From an uncultured Collinsella sp. (GTDB taxonomy: Bacteria > Actinomycetota > Coriobacteriia > Coriobacteriales > Coriobacteriaceae), in contig CAUBIC010000018.1 in NCBI GenBank assembly GCA_958435945.1, forward strand, positions 1 through 43,527: DNA of 43,527 bases. Reading direction: 5' to 3'. Shown piece after piece: positions 33,283 to 41,617 of this stretch (position 1 is the stretch's first letter; every line of letters begins with the position of its first letter). The notes below the pieces were generated by a model, which was given only the letters and a program-made list of their open reading frames with translations, searched no databases and was not told the DNA's origin. Made by a program: the position numbers and the translations under genes.

Positions 33283-34119
33283 GTGCCCGGACGCACCAAG
33301 CGAGCCGCCATCGTCTCGTTTACGCTCATGCTCCTTGTTGCCGCCTGTGCGGGCGCCCTGACGTATACCGTTCGAAGCAGTTCTTCCTCCTCGAATGAAG
33401 CCGACAAAAATCTCCCGGTACTCAAAATCGGCGTTACGGATAACGACCCCTATGTGTATGTCGATACCACGGGCGATTACGCCGGTATCGATATCGACAT
33501 CGCCCGCGAGGCCTGCAAGCGTGCGGGGATTAAGCCACAGTTTGTCGATATTGACTGGAACGATCGCGACCGGCTGCTCAAAAACGGTGATATCGATTGC
33601 CTGTGGTGTGATTATTCTCCTTGTTATCGCGAGGATAAGTATTACTGGACCGAGCCGTATCTAACCGTGACGGTCTCGGTTGCCGCCAAGAAAACGAGTG
33701 GCATCAAGTCCTTGGTGCATCTCGATGGAAGCAAGACCATCGCGGTGATTGCGGGCTCGGTGAGCGAACGCCGATTGCTCGCAGGGGATCTGGAAATCTC
33801 GCCGGACGTGCAAATCAGATCGTATGGTTCTGCCGAACTCTGCAAAGCCGCCCTCGCCAAAGGGTATGTCGACTGTTGGATGGCGGACGTTCAATCGCTT
33901 GATCGACTCGTCGCCCAGTATCCCGGCGTTTATCGTGTGTTTGCCGACAACGTTATGACGGTTGACCTGGGCGTTGCATTTGATGTTGCCTATGAGGGAG
34001 AGTGCGTCAAAAACCTCAATACCGCGCTGTTCGACATGGATCGAGACGGCACGATAGAGCGCATTGTGGACAATTACAAGGCAGGAGCGACGACGGGCGG
34101 GCAAGGAGCGGAATCATGA
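33283..34119 (+). CDS. Solute-binding lipoprotein, family 3 (paired with a diguanylate cyclase)
   Basis: About 278 residues. A signal sequence ends in lipobox LVAAC with Cys22, then Ser-rich linker, then a type-3 periplasmic-binding fold (KIGVTDNDPYVYVDTTGDYAGIDIDIAREACKRAG... and VDLGVAFDVAYEGE). The frame extends to 33193 and an ATG at 33247, but that ATG lies within a TATACAAT promoter-like -10; the GTG at 33283 with AAGGGAGG is preferred. Such domains bind amino acids or other small ligands; the ligand here is unknown. No permease or ATPase is adjacent. Its stop overlaps the start of the diguanylate cyclase, implying a sensory role. Confidence 0.85.
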   Translation: MPGRTKRAAIVSFTLMLLVAACAGALTYTVRSSSSSSNEADKNLPVLKIGVTDNDPYVYVDTTGDYAGIDIDIAREACKRAGIKPQFVDIDWNDRDRLLKNGDIDCLWCDYSPCYREDKYYWTEPYLTVTVSVAAKKTSGIKSLVHLDGSKTIAVIAGSVSERRLLAGDLEISPDVQIRSYGSAELCKAALAKGYVDCWMADVQSLDRLVAQYPGVYRVFADNVMTVDLGVAFDVAYEGECVKNLNTALFDMDRDGTIERIVDNYKAGATTGGQGAES

Positions 34120-35915
34120 CAAATGACAAGCACCGCTTGCGTCGAAAGATTCTGACCGTCATAGCTGTCAGCGTTATTGTCAGCGCTGTCTTATTAGGCC
34201 TGTTGTATGCGGTTGGAACCCATCGCTGCCTCGAAAAAACGCTTGGGTTTGGCCAAGAAACCATGGTGTTTTTGGAAAACGCTTGCGAAAAATATGACCG
34301 CAACGAACAGGGGAGAAAAATTGAGACGACGCACGATTTGCTCGCCGCGGTCGAATCGTTTGCGACGTTCCTGTCCTCTGATCGCGTTGATGTCAACGAC
34401 GATCTTATCGAGCAATTTGTTCATACCGAGAACCTTTCGGGGCTGATGGTCATGGATGCCGACGGTCATATGGCCGCCCACTACGACATCGATGGTCGCG
34501 ATCCGCTCATGTTGTGGCGAGAGGAGCTGGCATGTTCGTCGGTCGCATCGATGTATCAAGGTTCCAAAGTGTCCTACTCAACTGTCGTCGAGCGCCGTGG
34601 TGTTGTTTTTGCCGTCTGTGCTGTTCCGTATGGCGACGGCGTTGCCCTGGCATACCGCTCATTTGTTCCCGATACGGCGGACGACTATTCATATGCCATA
34701 GCCGACGTGCTTTCGGACAGCACCTTCCACCAGGGCCCCACGGTGCTTGTTATGGAGGATGCGGAGATTGTCTCATCCAACAGTGCCGATGCTGACATGT
34801 CGCTCGCCCGACTCCTCACCAGCGCAGGGGTTGAGTGGAAAGACGACGGCCTGACGCCCATCGAATATCGAGGAGACAAATGGTACGCCGTGCGTGCGGC
34901 ATATAAGGACTACCGCCTGTTTGCGCTATATCCCAAATCTGAGGTCATGTCTGACAGGATTTCATTTGTCGCCGTCGGCGTCTTGGTATGCCTTGCGTTT
35001 TGGGTCGTGGTGCTGTTGGCTCGAAATATCGTTGACCACCGCAATTTGGTCGAAAAAGATAAACAGCTTGGCATTATCAATGCCATAAGCGCCATCTACG
35101 ATTCGACCTTCCTTTTGCATCTCGACACCCTCGAGATCGAGGGAATCAATATGTCGCCGGCGATAGCGAAGATATTTTCCGAGCACAACGAGGCATATGA
35201 CTTTATGGACACGGTCTGCCGGGATATCGTGAGCCCCGAAAGCCGCGAAGCAGTTGTGGGACTCGTAGATATAAGTACGCTTCGTGAACGTATGGAGGGC
35301 GTACCGTACTTGGCTGCCGAGGTGCGAGATTGTCGAGGTGCTTGGTACTCGCTACAGGTTGTCCCCCAGCATCGCGATGAGCAAGGCCGGTTGGAGTCGG
35401 TCGTCGTGGCGACGCACAACATATCGATGGTCAAGCATGCCGAGGAGCTGTCATACCAAGATAAACTGACGGGGCTTCGCAACCGCAACTATCTTGAATC
35501 GCGCGGAGATAGCCTGGTAAACGAGGGCTTGCCAGTGAGCGTGATTATGGTGGACTGCAATTATCTCAAGCGGACCAACGACATCTATGGTCACGAGATG
35601 GGGGATGAACTGCTGCGACGGACGGCGTCCGTGCTGCGACGGGTGGCTGGTGCGGATTACCTGCCGATGCGCGTTGGCGGCGACGAGTTTTTGCTGGTCT
35701 GCCCCCATACTGACAACGAGTCTGCGCTTGGGTTGGAACAGGATCTTCGTCTCGGTCTTGTCGCGGTAAGCGATGAGGCCCTGACGGTCAGCGCATCGAT
35801 TGGCGTGGCGACCGTCGAGACGGCTGGAAATACGCTGGCCGATGTATATCGCGTCGCCGACCACAATATGTATCGGGAGAAGCGCATGGTCCACGTACAG
35901 GGTGCGGACTGCTAA
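34116..35915 (+). CDS. Membrane diguanylate cyclase (sensor-PAS-GGDEF)
   Basis: 599 residues. Transmembrane helices near 10-31 and 283-304 bracket a roughly 250-residue extracytoplasmic sensor. A PAS-like segment (about 315-420) precedes a GGDEF domain with intact GGDEF at 521-525 and YGHEMGDELL. The RxxD inhibitory site is not at its usual place, so product inhibition may be lost. It should make cyclic di-GMP. Start ATG 34116 overlaps the lipoprotein stop (ATGA) with AAGGAG upstream; the frame extends further upstream only by overlap. No EAL or HD-GYP phosphodiesterase is in the window. Confidence 0.9.
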   Translation: MTNDKHRLRRKILTVIAVSVIVSAVLLGLLYAVGTHRCLEKTLGFGQETMVFLENACEKYDRNEQGRKIETTHDLLAAVESFATFLSSDRVDVNDDLIEQFVHTENLSGLMVMDADGHMAAHYDIDGRDPLMLWREELACSSVASMYQGSKVSYSTVVERRGVVFAVCAVPYGDGVALAYRSFVPDTADDYSYAIADVLSDSTFHQGPTVLVMEDAEIVSSNSADADMSLARLLTSAGVEWKDDGLTPIEYRGDKWYAVRAAYKDYRLFALYPKSEVMSDRISFVAVGVLVCLAFWVVVLLARNIVDHRNLVEKDKQLGIINAISAIYDSTFLLHLDTLEIEGINMSPAIAKIFSEHNEAYDFMDTVCRDIVSPESREAVVGLVDISTLRERMEGVPYLAAEVRDCRGAWYSLQVVPQHRDEQGRLESVVVATHNISMVKHAEELSYQDKLTGLRNRNYLESRGDSLVNEGLPVSVIMVDCNYLKRTNDIYGHEMGDELLRRTASVLRRVAGADYLPMRVGGDEFLLVCPHTDNESALGLEQDLRLGLVAVSDEALTVSASIGVATVETAGNTLADVYRVADHNMYREKRMVHVQGADC

Positions 35916-36028
35916 TCTTGCCCCCACTAGTCCAAGCATCGTAGGATGTTGAATCGGTGCTTGCGATAATAAGTCGGTCCAGGCGGGGATAATAGACGTC
36001 TGAAATTTCTTTCTGAGAGGGGATCTCA

Positions 36029-36292
36029 ATGATTAGTTTTGACTACAAGCCTCAGGGTGTATGCTCTCGCAATATCCACCTCAATCTTTCCGATGACGGC
36101 AGCAAGGTGATGGGCGTTGAGTTTACCGGCGGCTGCGACGGCAACCTCAAGGCTATCTCCAAGCTGGTCGAGGGTGCTCCTGCCGATCGCGTAATCGAGG
36201 TTCTCGCCGGTAATACCTGCGGTATGAAAAAGACCTCCTGCGCCGACCAGCTTACACGCGCTATCGAGGCCGCTCGCGCCGAGATCGCCTAA
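36029..36292 (+). CDS. TSCPD-domain protein
   Basis: 87 residues that match the TSCPD domain seen alone or at the C-terminus of some ribonucleotide reductases: FTGGCDGNLKAISKLVEG and NTCGMKKTSCADQL, with conserved Cys residues suggesting metal or redox binding. Function unknown. ATG at 36029 with GAGAGGGG upstream. Its stop codon overlaps the next start by one base (TAATG), so the two are coupled. The 113-bp gap before it holds no gene. Confidence 0.85.
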   Translation: MISFDYKPQGVCSRNIHLNLSDDGSKVMGVEFTGGCDGNLKAISKLVEGAPADRVIEVLAGNTCGMKKTSCADQLTRAIEAARAEIA

Positions 36293-37503
36293 TGGGTATC
36301 GCCGACCACATCAAGAACGGAATATCGCGCCGCGGCTTCGTGCTCGGTGGAGCTGCCGCGGGCGCTGCCACGGTGCTTGCCGGATGCTCGAAAAAAACGG
36401 GCACGAGTGATGATGCCGCCGGCGAGCCGCAGGTTATCAAGGACGATTCAAAGATTGTCTCGATTACGGATGAGTACGAGGCCGTCGAAATCGACCTCGA
36501 GCCTGCAGCTTCATGGACATTGCCTCTGGGTACGCTGCTGTACTACTGCGACGGCGATTACGCCGCGGCGATGATGGCGCCCGCATCGGCGCGGCATGCC
36601 AACACACTCGGTGTGCTCAACCTGGGCGACGGTTCGCTCACAACGCTCATCGAGGATCCCGTCGAAGGTGCAGGGTATTCGTTTTACGATGTCCGAGCCG
36701 GCGATGGCGTGTTTGCTTGGGTCGAAATGAACTTTGCGAACGCATCGTGGAAGCTCTATGCGCAAAATACGGCAGGTGCGTCGCTTGTCGGCGATGTGGT
36801 CGAGCTCGACCGAGGCGGCAAGGACTACGACCCGCCGCTGTTTACGGCGTTTGAATCGTCCGTCATTTGGTACAAGATGCCTTCGGCGGGCGGCAAAAAG
36901 ACGAGTCACGACTCGTATTGCTACCGCCGCTCGCTCGACGAGGCAAAGGCCGAGGCCATTTGGAAGTCAACGGGCCGCTTTGCATCCGCCCCGCGTGTGA
37001 GTGACGGCATCTTGACCATTTCCCCGCGTGTGCGCAACGACGAGGGCGTCTACTACGGCATGACGGCGATCGACCTGACGGACGGCAACAATACCAAGAG
37101 GGCTCAGCTGGTCCTTCCCTCATCGGTGTCTCCCTTCGAGGCCGTATATATGGGCGACACATTTGTGTTCTCCATCGAGGCCACCTATAGCGGCGTGGGG
37201 AGCCTAGGCAACATGGGCACCTATATCGGTAACGAGAATGGGACGTTCCTATTCCTGTCGCGCGAGCCGCTTGCGTGTGCTGCCGGCAGAAAAGGCAAAT
37301 ACCTGGTTAAGGTTCAGGCATCGCATTTTCTGATCGATACCTCCGCCAAAACCTATGGTTCGCTGCTGTCGCCCGACCGCGCTCTCGAATATGGCGATTA
37401 TCCAGCTACGGCGGGTAAATCGAATACGTTTTTAACCTATGCCACGGTGCGTAATAGCCAAGGAATCCCCGAGACGGTTACCGCCCGCCTGTTCTCTCTT
37501 TAG
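36292..37503 (+). CDS. Tat-exported lipoprotein of unknown function
   Basis: 403 residues. The N-terminus has a twin-arginine motif SRRGFVLGG (12-20) and a lipobox ending in Cys32 (LAGC), so it is exported folded and lipid-anchored. The mature part is rich in short beta strands (repeated YxMxAIDLxDG-like stretches) and may form a propeller-like fold. No enzyme motif is recognised. Directly coupled to the TSCPD gene. Confidence 0.8.
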   Translation: MGIADHIKNGISRRGFVLGGAAAGAATVLAGCSKKTGTSDDAAGEPQVIKDDSKIVSITDEYEAVEIDLEPAASWTLPLGTLLYYCDGDYAAAMMAPASARHANTLGVLNLGDGSLTTLIEDPVEGAGYSFYDVRAGDGVFAWVEMNFANASWKLYAQNTAGASLVGDVVELDRGGKDYDPPLFTAFESSVIWYKMPSAGGKKTSHDSYCYRRSLDEAKAEAIWKSTGRFASAPRVSDGILTISPRVRNDEGVYYGMTAIDLTDGNNTKRAQLVLPSSVSPFEAVYMGDTFVFSIEATYSGVGSLGNMGTYIGNENGTFLFLSREPLACAAGRKGKYLVKVQASHFLIDTSAKTYGSLLSPDRALEYGDYPATAGKSNTFLTYATVRNSQGIPETVTARLFSL

Positions 37504-37561
37504 CGCCGAGGGGTTAAAAGGGCGCCAACGGGGGAATAAACGCGTTGTAATTGTGAGTGCC

Positions 37562-37600
37562 GCCCGCCGAGCCGCTGCACTGTAGCGGTGCTCGGTGGGC
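37562..37600 (+). promoter_or_regulatory. Stable hairpin before the two-component operon
   Basis: GCCCGCCGAGC / GCTCGGTGGGC with an inner CGCT / AGCG stem; there is no following T run, so termination is doubtful. It lies between the Tat lipoprotein and the response regulator, 10 bases before a TAAAAT -10-like element. It may be a terminator remnant or regulatory. Confidence 0.4.
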
Positions 37601-37655
37601 ATAGGTGCGTTAAAATGGGCTTGTTCTTAGCTAATTGAGACAGGGGGGCCGTGTT

Positions 37656-38378
37656 ATGGCTTCAGATGCAAAAAAGATTCTGCTGGTCGAGGACGAGAAG
37701 GCAATCCGTGACGCCGTCGCTGCCTATCTCGAGCGCGAGGGCTACTGGGTTGTTGGCGTCGGCGACGGCCAGTCTGCGATCGAGGAGTTCGAGAAGCACC
37801 AGTTCGACCTGGTTGTGCTCGACCTTATGCTCCCCAAGATTCCCGGCGAGCGCGTTTGCCGCACTATTCGCGATACCTCGGATGTGCCCATTATCATGCT
37901 TACCGCCAAGGGCGAGATCGAGGATCGCATCATCGGCCTCGAGCTTGGTGCCGACGACTACCTGATCAAGCCGTTCTCGCCTCGCGAGCTCGTCGCCCGC
38001 GTCCGTGCCCTGTTCCGCCGTGCTCACCAGGCCGATGAGCCCGCCGTTGAGGTGCTCGACTTTGGCGATCTGGTCATCGATATCTCGGGCCACAAGATTT
38101 TGGTCGAGGACAAGGAAGTGGACCTGACTGCTTCCGAGTTTAAGCTGCTCACCACGCTTGCTCGCCATCCCGGTCGCGTCTATAACCGCATGGAGCTGGT
38201 CGAGAAGGTACTCGGCTACGACTTTGAGGGCTATGAGCGCACCATCGACAGCCATGTGAAGAACCTTCGCGCCAAGCTGGGCGATGACCCCAAGAAGCCT
38301 AAGTGGCTCTACACCGTTCACGGCGTCGGTTATCGCTTTGAGGCTCCGGCCAAGACCGATAAGTCGGACGAGAAATAG
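37656..38378 (+). CDS. OmpR-family response regulator
   Basis: 240 residues: an N-terminal receiver domain with phospho-acceptor D56 (VVLDLMLP) and lysine in MLTAKGE, and a C-terminal OmpR/PhoB winged helix (LVIDISGHKILVEDKEVDLTASEFKLL...YERTIDSHVKNLRAKLG). ATG at 37656 follows CAGGGGGG. The cognate kinase starts 11 bases downstream. The target genes are not evident; the position before purC does not define them. Confidence 0.95.
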   Translation: MASDAKKILLVEDEKAIRDAVAAYLEREGYWVVGVGDGQSAIEEFEKHQFDLVVLDLMLPKIPGERVCRTIRDTSDVPIIMLTAKGEIEDRIIGLELGADDYLIKPFSPRELVARVRALFRRAHQADEPAVEVLDFGDLVIDISGHKILVEDKEVDLTASEFKLLTTLARHPGRVYNRMELVEKVLGYDFEGYERTIDSHVKNLRAKLGDDPKKPKWLYTVHGVGYRFEAPAKTDKSDEK

Positions 38379-38389
38379 GGAAATCACAT

Positions 38390-39955
38390 ATGACACCTGC
38401 GCGCTTTGAAATTGGACAAAAGCACAAGCAGGAGAACGAGGCGGGTTCCAAGGCGAGTTGGAACACGCCTCGTTCCGATTCACGGCCAGCGATGAGCTAT
38501 CCCTCGCGCATGGCATTGGCTTTTGCCCTGACGTCGCTCATGACGGTATTGGTGCTGGTGGGCGTTGTCTCCGTTGTGTGGGGCACCGTCTTTTCGGATT
38601 ACACGCGCTCTAATATCGTCGAGATCGCCAATTCTGCTGCCGAAAAGCTTGCGACGTCGTATGAGGAAAACGGCAATTGGACTGCGGGCGAGCTGCGCAC
38701 GGTCGCGACATCGAGTTTGGTGTCCGACGACCTGAGTATGCAGGTCGTCAACAAGAAAGGCGTTGTCGTCTATGACGACTCATGGCCTTCGGCAAGTGCG
38801 ACCGCCGATGTGCGCGAGAGTGAATCACCGTCGAGCAGCTCGAGCGGTAAAAAGGCCTCGCATAGCCCGGTCTCGTCGGCGCCCACCGATTCCGATAGCG
38901 TTGCCAACGTCGAAATCATAACGTCTTCTGGCGAGCATGTCGGACAGGTAAAGCTATGGGCCATCGGCTCCGATGCTCTGCTCACCAAGGCGGATTCTGC
39001 GTTTAGGGAGAAGACCTTTAACGCCATGGCCCTTGCCGCGGTTGTTGCGGTCTGCATCTCGGTTGCTATCGGATCGCTCGTGTCTCGCATGCTCACCAAG
39101 CCGATTCATCGTATTACGAGCACGGCCAAGCAAATTCGCGACGGCGATTTGTCCGCTCGTACCGGTTTGCGCGGCGACGATGAAATCGATCAGCTGGGTG
39201 AGACCTTTGACGAGATGGCCACCTCGCTCGAGAAAGATATGAAGCACGAAAAGCGCCTGACCTCGGATGTCGCACACGAGCTTCGCACGCCGCTCATGGC
39301 CATGCTTGCAACGGTCGAGGCCATGCAGGACGGCGTGTATCCCACCGACGATGAGCATCTGGAGACGGTCGCTTCCGAGACGCGCCGCCTGGCTCGTTTG
39401 GTGCAGCAGATGCTCGACCTATCGCGTATGGAAAACAGCACGGCGCCGCTCAATCTCGAACCGGTGGACATGGTTCCCTTTGTGCGGTCTATCGTCAACG
39501 CTCAGGAGCGCCTATTTGTTGACCGCGATCTGCGCTTGCGCTTTGCTGACGAGACCCAAGGTCACGACGATGTCGTCGAGGCCGATCCCGACATGATCAC
39601 GCAGTGCGTCATCAACCTCATGAGCAACGCCATGCGCTACACCCCCGAGGGCGGTTGGGTCGTGGTGTCGGTGCTCAGTGACCGCAAGCATGTCAGTATT
39701 GCCGTTTCGGATACCGGTATCGGTATTGCCAAGGACGACCTGTCGCGCATCTTCGGGCGATTTTGGCGCGCAGATGCCAGCCGCGCCCGCGAAGCCGGCG
39801 GCCTGGGCGTTGGCCTCGCCGTGACCAAGCAAATCGTCGAGCGTCACCATGGCTACATATCCGTGGAGTCGGAGCTTGGAAAGGGTACGACTTTTACGAT
39901 TCATCTGCCTCGCGAGCACACGGCGGACGCGGCATCTACTACAATGGAGCACTAG
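38390..39955 (+). CDS. Sensor histidine kinase
   Basis: 521 residues. Transmembrane segments at about 42-67 and 207-230 enclose an extracytoplasmic region with a Ser-rich stretch. A HAMP domain follows, then the H-box SDVAHELRTPLMAM with H296, N-box (CVINLMSNAMRYTPEGG), G1 (DTGIGI), F box (FGRFWRAD) and G2 (GGLGVGLAV). It is the partner of the response regulator upstream. ATG 38390 has a weak AGGGA ribosome site. Confidence 0.95.
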   Translation: MTPARFEIGQKHKQENEAGSKASWNTPRSDSRPAMSYPSRMALAFALTSLMTVLVLVGVVSVVWGTVFSDYTRSNIVEIANSAAEKLATSYEENGNWTAGELRTVATSSLVSDDLSMQVVNKKGVVVYDDSWPSASATADVRESESPSSSSSGKKASHSPVSSAPTDSDSVANVEIITSSGEHVGQVKLWAIGSDALLTKADSAFREKTFNAMALAAVVAVCISVAIGSLVSRMLTKPIHRITSTAKQIRDGDLSARTGLRGDDEIDQLGETFDEMATSLEKDMKHEKRLTSDVAHELRTPLMAMLATVEAMQDGVYPTDDEHLETVASETRRLARLVQQMLDLSRMENSTAPLNLEPVDMVPFVRSIVNAQERLFVDRDLRLRFADETQGHDDVVEADPDMITQCVINLMSNAMRYTPEGGWVVVSVLSDRKHVSIAVSDTGIGIAKDDLSRIFGRFWRADASRAREAGGLGVGLAVTKQIVERHHGYISVESELGKGTTFTIHLPREHTADAASTTMEH

Positions 39956-40013
39956 CTTTTCGCTATTCGGTGAAGGAGGGGCCGCGTTCCTGCCGCTCCG
40001 AGTTTGCGAAAAC

Positions 40014-40036
40014 ATGCGGGAAAGAACCCGCATTTC
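40014..40036 (+). terminator. Possible terminator after the kinase gene
   Basis: Seven-bp stem ATGCGGG / CCCGCAT with a six-base loop and a short TTTC tail. It lies 30-50 bases before purC, so it may instead regulate purC. Confidence 0.4.
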
Positions 40037-40064
40037 TGTCGTATTTAGGTAAGGAGTGACTCAC

Positions 40065-40952
40065 GTGACAACGATGGAGCGTCGTCCGGATTCCCGTGGC
40101 AAGGTTCGTGATATCTACGATGCCGGCGAAAACCTTTTGATGGTCGCCACCGATCGCATTTCTGCGTTCGACTTTATTCTCCCCGACGAGATTCCGTTTA
40201 AGGGAGAGGTGCTCAACCGCATCTCGGCATTCTGGTTCGATAAGTTTGCCGATATCGTCCCCAACCACCTCGTCTCCATCGATCCGGCGGATTTCCCCGA
40301 GGAGTTTGCCGAGTATCGTGACTATCTCGCAGGCCGCGCCATGCTGGTCAAGAAGGCCCAGACGATTCCCATCGAATGCATCGTCCGCGGCTATCTGACC
40401 GGTTCGGGCAAGAAGACCTACGACGAGAACGGCACCGTCTGCGGCATCCAGCTGCCCGAGGGTCTGACCGAGGCCTCCAAGCTTCCCGAGCCGCTGTTCA
40501 CGCCGTCCACGAAGGCCGAGATCGGTGATCACGACGAGAATATCTCGTTTGAGCGTTGCTGCGAGATCGTTGGCGAGGACATCGCCACGCAGATTCGCGA
40601 TCTGTCTCTCAAGATCTACAAGGCTGCTGCCGAGTATGCAGCGACCCGTGGCATCATCATTGCCGACACCAAGTTTGAGTTTGGTGTTATCGATGGCAAG
40701 GTCACGCTGATCGACGAGTGCCTCACGCCCGACTCCAGCCGTTTCTGGCCCGCCGCCAGCTACGAGGAGGGCAAGATCCAGCCTAGCTACGACAAGCAAT
40801 TCGTCCGCAATTGGCTCAAGGCCAACTGGGATATGACGGGGGAGACCCCGCACCTGCCCGCCGAGGTCATCGATGGCACGTCCGAGCGCTATCGCGAGGC
40901 CTTCCAGATCATCACGGGCTCCCAGTTCACAAGCATGAAGGAGAACGCATAA
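40065..40952 (+). CDS. purC: Phosphoribosylaminoimidazole-succinocarboxamide synthase
   Basis: SAICAR synthetase, the step before PurB in purine synthesis. Motifs: GKVRDIYD, DRISAFDFILPDEIPFKGEVLN, PIECIVRGYLTGSG, TKFEFG and DECLTPDSSRFW. About 295 residues. Two GTG codons are close; the one at 40065 has AAGGAG at an eight-base distance, while the one at 40056 would sit inside the ribosome site. It is coupled to the following gene, whose start is at the stop codon. Confidence 0.96.
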   Translation: MTTMERRPDSRGKVRDIYDAGENLLMVATDRISAFDFILPDEIPFKGEVLNRISAFWFDKFADIVPNHLVSIDPADFPEEFAEYRDYLAGRAMLVKKAQTIPIECIVRGYLTGSGKKTYDENGTVCGIQLPEGLTEASKLPEPLFTPSTKAEIGDHDENISFERCCEIVGEDIATQIRDLSLKIYKAAAEYAATRGIIIADTKFEFGVIDGKVTLIDECLTPDSSRFWPAASYEEGKIQPSYDKQFVRNWLKANWDMTGETPHLPAEVIDGTSERYREAFQIITGSQFTSMKENA

Positions 40953-41528
40953 GTGAGTACCCGTAGCGCCACGAACAAGCGCACGCAATCCCACGAAGTT
41001 ACCGGGGTTGCGCGCAAGTCCGCCGCATCTGCTAAACCCGCCCGCCAAGCAGCGAGCTCCGTTCGCGTCGTGCCGGCTTCGTCTAAAGCTCGCCGCAAAG
41101 AGCTCGAGAAGGGTGAAAACCTGGAAGGCCTTTCCAAGGAGGAGAAGCGCGCCCGCAAGGCCAAGCAGCGTGCTCGCGAGGATCGTATCTATACGGTGTC
41201 GAATATTCTTCTCAAGCAGGATGAGGACTACACCAAGCGCCGTCGTATCTGGTGGGCCGTGCTCGCCATCGGCATGGTACTCGTCGTGGCAATTTGGGCT
41301 TCGCTCTACTTCGCTCCCGGCGGCACGGTGTCCAGTCCTGTTCAGATGGTCGGCATCGTTTTGTCCTATGTCATCATCCTGGGTGACTTTATCTACGACT
41401 TCGTTCGTATTCGTCCCCTGCGCAACATGTACCGCGCGCAGGCCGAGGGCATGTCCGAGAACAAGCTCAACGCTCTTATCGAGCGCTCGGCTGCCGAGGA
41501 GGACAAGAAGGACTCCAAGAAGAAGTAG
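40953..41528 (+). CDS. Membrane protein with a long basic N-terminal region
   Basis: 191 residues of unknown function. Residues 1-100 are Lys/Arg/Ala-rich and probably cytoplasmic; two transmembrane segments follow (about 103-122 and 131-150), and the C-terminus is charged. GTG start directly after the purC stop, with a GAAGGAG ribosome site. The 3' terminator closes the purC operon. Confidence 0.75.
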   Translation: MSTRSATNKRTQSHEVTGVARKSAASAKPARQAASSVRVVPASSKARRKELEKGENLEGLSKEEKRARKAKQRAREDRIYTVSNILLKQDEDYTKRRRIWWAVLAIGMVLVVAIWASLYFAPGGTVSSPVQMVGIVLSYVIILGDFIYDFVRIRPLRNMYRAQAEGMSENKLNALIERSAAEEDKKDSKKK

Positions 41529-41557
41529 CGTTTGTATCCATACATATCGCTAAGATA

Positions 41558-41588
41558 TAAGGCGCGTCGTTTTTGCGGCGCGCCTTTT
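41558..41588 (+). terminator. Terminator of the purC operon
   Basis: Stem GGCGCGTCGT / GCGGCGCGCC (wobble-containing) with a T loop, followed by a T run. Confidence 0.75.
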
Positions 41589-41617
41589 TACTGTTCTATA
41601 GATAGATGGAGTGGCAC

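Noticed and set aside
35934..35962. Terminator after the diguanylate cyclase
   Set aside because: An 8-bp stem AAGCATCG / CGGTGCTT exists, but there is no T run after it.
40014..40064. Riboswitch in the purC leader
   Set aside because: Only one short hairpin is visible; no ZTP or purine riboswitch core motifs are present.
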